Source: Neocallimastix lanati (nom. inval.) (lineage: Eukaryota > Neocallimastigomycota > Neocallimastigomycetes > Neocallimastigales > Neocallimastigaceae). From it: a stretch of DNA of 10,000 bases. Positions 1-8,412 of the stretch are shown here, piece after piece. Numbering within the stretch: the first letter of the stretch is position 1; every line of letters begins with the position of its first letter. The stretch spans positions 937,501 to 947,500 of the forward strand of contig JACVTC010000007.1 in NCBI GenBank assembly GCA_016946835.1, read 5' to 3'. The notes under the pieces are model-generated. The model ran no database searches and was not told the DNA's origin. It saw only the letters and a list, made by a program, of their open reading frames with translations. The position numbers were made by a program, and so were the translations under genes.

Positions 1-866
1 TTTTTTTTTTTTTTTTTTTTTTTTTGAATAAAAAAAAATAAAGTTTGGTTAATTAAATAATTATTTTATAAATACAAATATTGATAATTAAAAATTAAAT
101 AGTATTATAAAATAATCCAGATAAATATTAAGTTAGTTGTTATAATATATATAATATATATGAGAAATGTGATATTTTATAATATTGATAATGATAATAA
201 TAAAAATAATTTATAGAAATATTAAAATATTATAAAAAGTATATAATTCAAAATTATATATAATATATTAGATATTACAAAAAGATATATATAATATATA
301 ATTATATAGGATATATATAAGATATAATAAAAAGATATGTAAATTAAAAAAAAAAAAAAAAAAGAAATAAATAAATTTAATTGTATATAATTATAAGATA
401 TATAGATATGTATATTTAGTATTAATTTATTAATTGAAAGATTTTATTATTTATAAAAAATATAATTAAATTTCAATATTCAAAATCTTAAATTAAATAC
501 ATAGAAAAAAAATATTTCATAAATTTTAATATTTTTAACAATTTTTTTTTTTTTTTTTCTTAATTTTCTCCTTTCTATTTTCTATTTTTATTTTTATTTT
601 TCTCCTATAAAATGTTGTATTATTATTACTACCAAATTTAAAATTTCATTAAATCTTAATTATTAACATAATTTTTTATTTTTAAATTTAAAAATATTTT
701 AATTTATAAATATTGTATATAACTTTTAAAATTTTATCTTTTATACTATTACTCTATTTATATAATATATAATAATATATATCAAAATAATTGTGAATAT
801 TTATTATTTTTTTGAAAAAAAAAAAAAAAAAAAAAAAAACATTCATAAATAAAATATATATATTAC
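1..866 (-). other. Non-coding A/T stretch, presumably PEX7 intron 3 (incomplete)
   Basis: From the GTAATA splice donor that follows PEX7 exon 3 (bases 866 down to 861) to the window edge I find no stretch encoding WD40 motifs in any frame of the minus strand, and no other coding island. It holds homopolymers at 1-25 (T), 346-363 (A), about 542-558 (T) and 815-839 (A), plus many short AT palindromes. A slightly less biased patch at about 560-660 has stops in all frames and no similarity to PEX7. The simplest reading is a long intron whose acceptor lies outside the window. An assembly edge or a broken gene is also possible, since the window begins with a pure T run. Confidence 0.5.
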
Positions 867-1314
867 AATTTTTATAGTTTGATCCCATGAACCTGTAATA
901 AATGTATCTTTTTTAACTAAATTCCAATGTACACAGAAAATTTCTCTAGTATGTTCTGCCCAATTTCTAATTGGATAATCCTTTATATAAGGGAAAAAAA
1001 ATAAAATAAATTGGTATTATTTTGAAGGTTTAATATATTATATTTAATTACATATATTTATTATGTTAAAACAAAATTTATTAATTCTATTTTTAAGAAT
1101 GTTATTATAATGCATACTGCTAAGGTTAAATCCCACAATTTTATGGTACCATCTCCACTACAAGTAACAAGTTGATTTTCATTTATTTCACTCCAAGCGA
1201 CATCAAATAAACCATCTTGTGTATCATATCTATTATATATATATGAAATTATTCAAATTTTAATTTATATATTTTTTATTCATGTTCGTCTTTTTTTTTT
1301 TTTTTTTTTTTTTT

Positions 1315-1354
<40 letters not shown>

Positions 1355-1683
1355 GAACTTAATTGAATACCATTCTAATTATCTTATATATATCTTTTAA
1401 AAATTTATATAATATTCAATTTTATATTTTAATATATATTTTTATAATATAATCCTCATAAAATTATTATTTGCCCTTCGTATAAATATTTTAGACTTTA
1501 CATTCTTTCAACTGCTAAACCTTGAGGATGAATATTCAATACGAATAATCTACCGTTTCCTACTATACCGAAATTGCTTGCTGCAGCACATGCTAATTTT
1601 CCTTCAAAAAAGGATGAAAATTCAACTGAATAACCGTTATATCCAGCAGTATGGAATCGAAGCATTGGTATTGGTGCTGCCAT
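867..1683 (-). CDS. PEX7: Peroxisomal targeting signal 2 receptor, peroxin-7 (partial, exons 1-3)
   Basis: PEX7 is a cytosolic WD40 beta-propeller that binds the N-terminal PTS2 signal of cargo and, with a co-receptor, delivers it to the peroxisomal docking complex. My gene model has three exons: 1683-1502, 1229-1118 and 980-867. The introns are 1501-1230 (GTAAAG...AG, phase 2) and 1117-981 (GTATGC...AG, phase 0), giving 136 residues in frame. Residues 8-49 match the PEX7 N-terminus, including [20 protein letters not shown], which is fungal in style. Exon 2 gives the family motif [10 protein letters not shown] (66-75) and the repeat end [11 protein letters not shown] (84-94). Exon 3 gives EHTREIF (about 107-113) and GSWDQTIKI (128-136), the end of the next WD repeat. 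Family members are about 320 residues, so roughly 190 C-terminal residues are missing and should lie beyond base 1. Reading through the last donor would add eight residues and then a stop. The start at 1683 has an A-rich context (AATAAAATATG). Met7 (1665) is an alternative start. The gene is divergent to the acyl-CoA-binding gene. Confidence 0.93.
1291..1347. repeat. Long double poly-T tract inside PEX7 intron 1
   Basis: Two T runs (1291-1314 and 1317-1347) are separated only by AA. Because PEX7 is read from the minus strand, its pre-mRNA carries this as about 57 nearly uninterrupted A residues within intron 1. Confidence 0.95.
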
Positions 1684-1718
1684 ATTTTATTATATATATT
1701 AATAATTCTATTTTTTTT

Positions 1719-1782
1719 TTTATTATTATTATTATTTTTTTATTATTATTTTTTTATTATTATTTTTTTATTATTATTGTTA
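1719..1782. repeat. Imperfect (ATT)n / T-run tract upstream of PEX7
   Basis: Repeated TATTATTATT blocks separated by T6-T8 runs lie just 5' of the PEX7 start codon, in the 5' UTR or core promoter region of the minus-strand gene. A plus-strand reading frame here (1578-1808) encodes only I, F and Y runs and is not a gene. Confidence 0.85.
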
Positions 1783-1898
1783 TAATTATTAATGGTATAT
1801 ATTATTAATTATAGAAGAAAACTAAAATCAGTTTCTTTTATTTTTGTATTTTTATTTTTATTATTAAAAGAATTTTTTTTAAAAAAAATAATATTTCA

Positions 1899-1910
1899 TG
1901 TCACGTGGCA
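1899..1910. promoter_or_regulatory. E-box-like CACGTG site upstream of PEX7
   Basis: The sequence TGTCACGTGGCA contains the palindromic core CACGTG (1902-1907), about 220 bases upstream of the PEX7 start codon. CACGTG is the classical binding core for bHLH factors, and GTCACGTG is the form preferred by Cbf1/USF-like proteins. A GC-containing 6-bp palindrome stands out strongly in this A/T background. Function as a PEX7 promoter element is inferred from position and core only. Confidence 0.4.
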
Positions 1911-2087
1911 ATCTTGATTTAAGATATAAAATTTTATGAAGTCAAATAAGATTATTTTTAATTTAATTCTATCAAATAAGAAAGAAAAAAAATTTTTTTT
2001 AGGAATTTAAGGATAAATATCTATTAAGAAAGGCTAAATCTCCATACAAAAAAAAATTATTATATGGTATTATATTCTAATTATTTT

Positions 2088-2131
<44 letters not shown>
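2088..2131. repeat. (AAT)n microsatellite
   Basis: An uninterrupted trinucleotide array of about 14 units lies in the divergent spacer, about 400 bases upstream of PEX7. Confidence 0.95.
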
Positions 2132-2378
2132 TAGTTATTTTAATATTTAATAATAAATAATAAAATGATAATATAATTTATTAATAGATATATAAGTCGA
2201 AAAGATATTAAAGATATTAAAGAAAATTATTATAAGAAATACATAAAAAAATATAAATATAATAATAATTAAATATTGAATAATAGAAAATACTAATAAA
2301 TAATAAATAATAAATGAATAATAAATAATTAAATATAAAGAATAAAGAATAAACAAATAATAAATATTAAATAAATTG

Positions 2379-2438
2379 ATAAATAATATATAAATAGATA
2401 AATAAATAATATATAAATAGATAAATAATATATAATAG
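2379..2438. repeat. Three imperfect tandem copies of an 18-23-bp unit
   Basis: The unit starts with GATAAATAA and continues with TATATAAATA. Copies begin at 2379, 2397 and 2420, and the second carries an extra AATA. This is simple-sequence expansion with no coding potential. Confidence 0.75.
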
Positions 2439-2469
2439 TAATAATAAAAAATTAATGGATGAATGAATT

Positions 2470-2501
<32 letters not shown>

Positions 2502-2516
2502 TCAATTAAAAAATTT

Positions 2517-2711
2517 TCATAATAGGATAAGATGACCTTTCTAACATAAACCCTATTATTAGTATTAGATTTACCAAACTTTTTTTTTATATACTATTTA
2601 AACAATAATTAAAATATATGCATTAATTGGATGAAACTTCTTGATGGCTTGGTCCTAAATAAAAATACATTAAATTCTTTAGCCATCTTTAATAAAGGAA
2701 TGATTATATAA
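2517..2711. other. Less AT-biased island, possible gene relic or small gene
   Basis: Two patches (about 2521-2580 and 2621-2705) have clearly more G and C than the surrounding spacer, similar to exons in this window. The plus strand has a 26-codon reading frame from ATG 2631 to TAA 2709-2711 (MKLLDGLVLNKNTLNSLAIF at its start). The minus strand can also be read openly in short pieces. I recognise no family and cannot build a spliced model. It could be an exon relic, a 5' UTR exon, a non-coding RNA or chance. Confidence 0.25.
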
Positions 2712-3011
2712 TTGAATAAAAAAAATATTATAGATAAATAAATAAGCCATAATAGATTAAGTTTTTTAGCTTTTAAAAATTAATTTATTTATATTATTTT
2801 TAATAGTTGATATGAATATTATTTTAAAAATTTGAATTATATATAAAAAATAATTACAACAAAGATAATACAAACAAAAAATGATACTAATATATTCCAT
2901 AATTGAATATTAATATATTAAAATATTATTATGTATATTTATAATTTAATAGATTTTAATTTAAGCATTTTAATTCTTTATGTATAAAAAAAATATTAAT
3001 AATAATGCTTA

Positions 3012-3132
<121 letters not shown>

Positions 3133-3635
3133 AAAATAAATTTTTCATATATTAATTTTTGTTTTAAGTTTTTAATATTTTATTAAAAAAACTTTCTATA
3201 TATATACAAATAATATTATTTAATTATTTTTTTTATTTTTATTTTATTTTTTAATATTCATTTTTACTTCAGTGAGTAGTAAAACGTTTTTGTATAAATA
3301 TATATAAAAAATTGAAAATAAAAAATCTTAAATTAAAAAAAAAAAATAAACCAAAATTATCCAAATTATAGTTATTCAAGAATATAATATATAAATATAT
3401 ACAGTAAAATTATTTCTTGTAATTATAAATAAAAAACTTGTCTCTAAAATAATTGAAATCTTACTAATACAATATCTTTTTATTATCATTACTATTATTA
3501 TATAATATTTTAGGAAAATTTCAAAATTTTAATTAAAATATACAAACATAAATAAAAACATTTACTGTATAATTATCATATATAATAAAATCAGTAATAA
3601 TATATAATTTTTAATAAATTTGAAAAAAAAATAAA

Positions 3636-6487
3636 ATGCTTTCGGAAACTGATAAAAAGTATAATCCAAAATTTTATTTTATGATAAATAAATATGTATC
3701 AGTAAGTGTTATCATAAAATATTCATTAATGTATTTTTTTTTTTTTTTTTTTTTTTTTAATTTGAATTCCTATATAAAAGATTTGCTGAAGCTGTTCATA
3801 TATTTCAAAATTTACCACAGGAATTAAGACCAACTCAAGAAGAAGAATTAGAAGTAAATATTCTTTTTTCTTATTCTTTTATCATCTATCATATTTTATT
3901 TTTATTTTTATTTTTATTTTTTTTTTTTTTTTTTTTTTTGAATAATAGTTATAACTTTTATAAAATAAAATTCAATCAGTATTTCTTTATATAAAAATAA
4001 TAGTTTAAAGTCAAAAAATAAAATAAAATAAAATAAAATAAAGAGTTTTTTTACATCTCAAATCAGATTTCAAATTATAATTATTCATTTCAATTAATAT
4101 TTTTTTTTATTGTATTTATTTAATATCTATATATATATTTTTATTTAAATATTATTATAAAATTATTGTTTAATTCAAAAAGTTCTATGGATTATATAAG
4201 AGAGCTGTAGTTGGTAAATGGTAAAATTATTTGATTCAGTAGTATACGATATATATACTTTTTTATTATTACTTTTTATTAACTAATTTCATTATATAGT
4301 GATATTTCAAAACCAAATTTTGATAACATCCTTGGTTTAGCAAAATGGTAATAATAATAATAATAATATATATATATATATATATATATTTATTAATAAA
4401 AAATAATTTTATGTATAATATTTTAAATAACAATAACAACAATAATAATAAATTGATATTTGAAAAAGTAAATATTTAATATTTTGAAAGTGCAAAAATA
4501 TATTAAATTGAATTTTCAAAAATATATTTTATATTTTATACATATAATACTACAATAATAATAATAATAATAATAATAAAAGGGAATCTTGGAAGAAACT
4601 TGATTCACTTTCTATGGTAAAGGCAAGAGAAATATATGTTGACCAATTAATAAAAGTAAGCCTTTAAAATCAATAAATTTTCAATAGTGAATTTTTGTTA
4701 TAATAATATAAAGATAATAAACTATAATTATGCTTATATATATATATATATTTAACGGTTATTATATTATTATTATTATTATTATTATTATCATTAAATT
4801 TATTAATAATAATTAGTTATTAGAACGTTTTCCAGATAGGCCAGATGTTGTTGAATTATTAGATACCTTTACAAAATTACATCTTAATGAAAATGATGGT
4901 ATTATTAAAATATTGGTATATATATATTAATATTTAATAATTTCAAATTATTTTATTAATGTGTATAATATATATTTCTCTAATAATTTTAGATGGAATT
5001 AGTGAAAAATCAGCAGTAAAAGCAAATACTATTCCTTCGAATACTTCAGACAGTATAAATAATGAATACCAAATGGATAATTCACATGTTGAATATTCTA
5101 GTCGTGATATAAATACAAATCAATCCAATAGTTTAAATATGAATACAAGTATGAATAGTAGTATAAATATTACTAGTCCAAGATTATCTCGTAATAATAG
5201 CAATCAATATAATCCAGAAGAATTAATTAATATAAATACCAATAATAATAATCGTAAGTTTTTTTTTTTTTTTCTATTTATTTATTTATTTTTTATTTTT
5301 TATTTTTCTATGGTTATTTTTATAATTATATACATTCTTCAATTTTATATAATTATTTGTATTTGTAGTATTATTAAATTGTTGTATATCAATATATCTA
5401 TGTATATATTTTTTATTAATTAATAATTTTATTATAATTATATATATATATATATATTTTTTTTTTCCTTTATAATTTTTAACATGATTAATGTATATTA
5501 TGATATATATTTGATTATAATAATAATCAAATAATAACATGTTATAATAAAATTAATATAATTTAGGTCAAGTAAGAAGCAGATCAAGAACTGATGGTAG
5601 TATATATCAAGCTCTACCTGCTGATATTTCATTAAATTTAATGCATTCAGAAGATCCAAGTTCATTACGTTCAGAAACATTCCTTAATTCCTCAATGACT
5701 AATCCATCTTTAAATCCAAAATCTACTCCACTTAATCCAAGTATGAGTCCATTACCAAATATGTCTACTCCAAATATGAATCCATCCATTGGTATGGGCA
5801 TGGGAATGAATATGGGAATGGGAATGGGCATGGGTATGAATGGTTTAAATGGATTAAATAATATAAATGGTTCCAATAAACTTCCTCCAACGACTCCAAT
5901 GTCTATTGTTATGCTAACTAGGTTACGTGATCTTGAAATTGAAGTTAATTCCCTCAATACTCGTCTTAATATGCTTACTAATATGATAAAAAATAACACT
6001 AAAAACTCACTTCAAAATTGGTTAAAGGTAAAATAATCATGATAATAGTAATAAATAAGATAATAAAATAAAAAAATTTTTTATATATATATATTTACAC
6101 CAAAAATAAATTTGGTAATGATTTTATTCTATAGATTAGAATTGGAAAATATATATATATATTATACTTTTTTTAATATTTAAATTAATATTATTACAAA
6201 CTTAATAATATAATTATTTTTCACTTTATAATTATTATTATTATTATCTATAATAATTTATATATTTAATAAATTATTTATTATATATATATATATATTT
6301 GTTTATAAAGTTTATACTTAAAACCTTTGGTGCAAATGTTGTAATATTATTATTTATGATAATAATTTTGGGTCCAAACGGATTCAACAAATTAATTAGT
6401 CAATTCCCAGCATGGCTTCTTAAATTGCAATCCAGATATATAGCAAATTCAAAACCAGGATCCTCTGGTGCTTTAACACATGTTTAA
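3636..6487 (+). CDS. Tail-anchored acyl-CoA-binding domain protein, ACBD4/5-Atg37 type (complete, nine exons)
   Basis: Proteins of this layout bind long-chain acyl-CoA on the cytosolic face of peroxisomes. Animal ACBD5 tethers peroxisomes to the ER and yeast Atg37 acts in pexophagy. My model has exons 3636-3658, 3781-3853, 4183-4220, 4300-4347, 4583-4655, 4817-4898, 4993-5253, 5567-6027 and 6311-6487. All introns are GT...AG and all phases agree, giving 411 residues. The ACB domain is at about 6-105 with FAEAVHIF (9-16), YGLYKRAVVG (34-43), CDISKP (45-50), AKWESW (59-64) and Y79. Y34, Y37, K38, K60 and Y79 align with the ligand-contacting Tyr and Lys residues of ACBP. An Asn/Ser-rich linker (114-240), an S/T-P-rich stretch (245-272) and a Met-Gly repeat (275-290) follow. 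A coiled coil lies at about 312-345 (heptad Leu/Met/Val), a membrane segment at about 359-375 and a basic 36-residue tail at the end. The splice donor inside the AAA-AAG codons after residue 7 was chosen because it restores MLSETDKKFAEAV. I saw no clear FFAT motif. Assignment to ACBD5/Atg37 rests on architecture, and location at peroxisomes is inferred. Confidence 0.9.
3659..3780 (+). other. Intron 1 of the acyl-CoA-binding gene
   Basis: This phase-2 intron starts with GTATAA and ends in AAAAG. It contains a 25-T run at 3734-3758 close to the acceptor, acting as an extreme pyrimidine tract. Reading through from exon 1 gives an open frame of 63 codons with a poly-Phe run, which is an artefact of intron retention and not a separate protein. 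Confidence 0.8.
3854..4182 (+). other. Intron 2 of the acyl-CoA-binding gene (329 bases)
   Basis: This phase-0 intron (GTAAAT...AAAAAG) is the longest in the gene. It holds a T run at 3917-3939 and a (AAATA)n pentanucleotide array at about 4017-4042. No coding signal was seen inside it. Confidence 0.8.
4348..4582 (+). other. Intron 4 of the acyl-CoA-binding gene, bounded by trinucleotide repeats
   Basis: The phase-2 intron interrupts the Trp codon (TG|G) of the AKWESW motif. Its donor GTAATA is the first unit of a (TAA)n array that runs into (TA)n to about 4390. Its 3' end is another (AAT)n array (about 4553-4579) directly before the acceptor AAAG. Confidence 0.8.
5254..5566 (+). other. Intron 7 of the acyl-CoA-binding gene (313 bases)
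   Basis: This phase-1 intron begins GTAAGT, the closest match to the eukaryotic consensus in the window, and ends in TTTAG. It splits an Arg codon (C|GT, residue 200). The in-frame stretch after exon 7 encodes only F/I/Y-rich sequence followed by a stop, as expected of unspliced intron. Confidence 0.8.
5791..5838 (+). repeat. In-frame Met-Gly repeat in exon 8
   Basis: Sixteen residues alternate G and M, with one N replacing G. Gly codons are a mix of GGT, GGC and GGA, so the repeat is conserved better as protein than as DNA. It is followed by a short NGLNGLNN stretch. Confidence 0.95.
6028..6310 (+). other. Intron 8 of the acyl-CoA-binding gene (283 bases)
   Basis: This phase-0 intron begins GTAAAA (followed at once by an in-frame TAA) and ends TATAAAG. 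It separates the coiled coil from the membrane anchor, so the final exon alone encodes the anchor and tail. Retaining this intron would give a soluble protein ending at residue 355. Confidence 0.8.
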
Positions 6488-6789
6488 AATTTTTTAAATT
6501 AAAATAAAAAATAAAAAATAAAAAATAAAGATAGAAAAAAAAATTAAAATAAAATAAAATAAAAATTAACATTTAACATTTACATTAAAGTAAAATAAAA
6601 ATATAAAATAAAAATAAGGAAATCACAAAACGATATAGCAAAAGAAAAAAAGGGAAAAAAATATATATATATATTATAAATGGTAGTAATTCATATACAA
6701 ATTATATACTCTTTTTTCTCTAAAAAAAAAAAAATATTTTATACATATAGTAATACCTTGTTGATTATAAAATTAAACATTATATACAT

Positions 6790-6842
6790 AAAAAAAAAAA
6801 AAAAAAAAAAAATAGAAATAATCACATTGATACTAATGATTT

Positions 6843-6882
<40 letters not shown>
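6790..6882. repeat. Paired long poly-A runs
   Basis: A 23-A run (6790-6812) and a 33-A run (6850-6882, directly preceded by nine T) lie about 300 bases downstream of the acyl-CoA-binding gene. The T9-A33 junction forms a short inverted repeat. Confidence 0.95.
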
Positions 6883-6884
<2 letters not shown>

Positions 6885-7393
6885 GTATTATAAATATAAA
6901 TATATAAATATATAAATAATTAATTATTATCTTAAAATAGTACTTAATAATAATAATAATAATAATAATAAAATAATAATATAAAATTATAAATTTAATT
7001 ACTTTTTATTTATTATTTTTTTTATATTTACAAATAATGAAAAAATTGTTAAAAAATTTAACTTAAATAGAATCTAAATAAACCAAAATTAAATTAAATT
7101 ATATAAAATAAAAATTAACAAAATTATAAATATGTATATTAAAAAAATAGTAATAAATAAATAATAAATATTAATAAATCAAAATATAAATAATAGTATA
7201 ATAAAAGTAGATTTTTTTAGATACATTTTAAATATATTTAAATAAAATAATAATAATAATAATAATAATAAAATAAATATTTAAACTCTTTTTAACAATT
7301 GCAGTAATATATAATTTTTTTTTTTTTTTAAATAAAAATATATCTATATATCTATATAATATATAATATATATATATTATATATATATATATA

Positions 7394-7427
7394 AGAAAAA
7401 TATAAATTTATATATTTATATTTTTCT
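7394..7427. repeat. Perfect inverted repeat (hairpin)
   Basis: The arm AGAAAAATATAAA (7394-7406) is exactly complementary to TTTATATTTTTCT (7415-7427), with an 8-base spacer. It lies directly after a (TA)n tract. In this base composition chance palindromes are common, but a 13-bp perfect stem containing a G-C pair is above the ordinary. Confidence 0.7.
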
Positions 7428-7463
7428 AAAGGTATTTTACTAGGTATTATTATAAATATAATA

Positions 7464-7538
7464 TTTTAGAATTTTTTTGAATATTTTGAATTATATATAA
7501 TTAAATAATGAAATAGTAATTAAAAAAAAATTCTAAAA
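7464..7538. repeat. 15-bp inverted repeat with 45-base spacer
   Basis: TTTTAGAATTTTTTT (7464-7478) and its exact complement AAAAAAATTCTAAAA (7524-7538) flank a 45-base A/T spacer. It resembles a tiny foldback element, but I see no target-site duplication that would prove insertion. Confidence 0.6.
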
Positions 7539-7601
7539 CAGATCATTTTAATTAAATATATTAAAATTAATTGATATATATTCAAAATATTTTAAAACCA
7601 C

Positions 7602-7615
7602 AAAAGTATACTTTT
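7602..7615. repeat. 14-bp perfect palindrome
   Basis: AAAAGTATACTTTT is fully self-complementary and includes the GTATAC core. Its function is unknown. Confidence 0.7.
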
Positions 7616-7717
7616 CAAAATAATAATTATTAAATTTTACTTTTAAATTGTATTATTATTAGTAGTAATTTAATTTTTTTATATTAATGTTATTGTTCAT
7701 TTTATTCATATAAAATA

Positions 7718-7737
7718 GTAATAATAATAATAAATAA

Positions 7738-7796
<59 letters not shown>
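7718..7796. repeat. (TAA)n microsatellite, interrupted
   Basis: A trinucleotide array of about 79 bases has two short interruptions (TAAATAA and AAAAA). It is the longest (TAA)n tract in the window and is intergenic. Confidence 0.95.
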
Positions 7797-7986
7797 TTTT
7801 TAATTATAATTTTAATTATAATGTGGTTGTACAGTAATTACTAAATTCATTTCAATATAATGAAATAATTTATTAAATATTTTTTTTTATCAATTCTATT
7901 TTATAATTATCATTATTTAATATTAATATATTAATAATACTAATTTTTTTTTTTTAAGTTATGTATAGAAAAACTTAACTTTTTTT

Positions 7987-8145
7987 TTTTTTTTAATATA
8001 AAGAAAATAAAATGGTAGTTTTTTTTAATATAAAGAAAATAAAATGGTAGTTTTTTTTAATATAAAGAAAATAAAATGGTAATTTTTTTTAATATAAAGA
8101 AAATAAAATGGTAATTTTTTTTATATAAAGAAAATAAAATAGTAG
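7987..8145 (+). repeat. 32-bp minisatellite, five copies
   Basis: Each unit is a T8 run followed by AATATAAAG, then AAAATAAAATGG and TAG or TAA. The GG dinucleotides fall at 8014, 8046, 8078 and 8110, exactly 32 bases apart. The fifth copy has lost one A in AATATA and has AGTAG for GGTAG. Copies 3 and 4 share TAA where copies 1 and 2 have TAG, which suggests stepwise duplication. Each unit contains AAAATAAAATG, the same context found before the start codons in this window. Confidence 0.93.
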
Positions 8146-8385
8146 AACATTATTAAAAATCAGGTGAAAATTCAGTAGATAAATTATATTAAGTTATACT
8201 TAAATAATATTATTTAATATGATATAATAAAATATTATAATAAATGTATAATATAAGCCCATCAAGTATAAAAAAAGAATTATTCCGTTATATATTTAAT
8301 TAATATGAATATTTCATTTTTTTTTATTAATATTAATATAAAATTATTATTGTATCAAATTAAAAAAAAAAAAAATTTAATGAGA

Positions 8386-8412
8386 GAGTGTGTATGTGTA
8401 TGTGTATGTGTT
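8386..8412. repeat. GT-rich (TGTGTA)n tract
   Basis: TGTGTA repeated about four times, preceded by GAGAG, is the only GT/CA-type microsatellite in the window. It is followed by TTTATTTTAG, which resembles a splice acceptor, but no exon was recognised after it. Confidence 0.85.

Noticed and set aside
1578-1808. 76-codon plus-strand frame overlapping PEX7 exon 1
   Set aside because: It is antisense to PEX7 exon 1 and then becomes an I/F/Y run from the (ATT)n tract.
2147-2356. 69-codon minus-strand frame in the divergent spacer
   Set aside because: A membrane-protein-like I/F/Y composition is what random A/T sequence gives. No motif is present and the frame sits in simple repeats.
3659-3827. 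Continuation of the first exon frame through a poly-Phe run to a 63-codon protein
   Set aside because: Splicing at GTATAA (3659) to 3781 gives the conserved start of the ACB domain. The read-through is intron retention.
4993-5640. FFAT motif for VAP binding in the linker of the ACB protein
   Set aside because: Candidates such as EYQMDNS and EYSSRD lack the acidic or Thr residue at position 4 or the small residue at position 5, so ER tethering cannot be claimed from sequence.
5607-5999. 130-codon minus-strand frame antisense to exon 8
   Set aside because: It is the mirror of the Met-Gly, Pro and Asn codons of the real exon (giving PIPIPIFIPMP). The plus strand has continuous splice phase and family logic.
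6680-6907. 75-codon plus-strand frame spanning poly-A runs
   Set aside because: Most residues are Lys runs from homopolymers. It is non-coding spacer.
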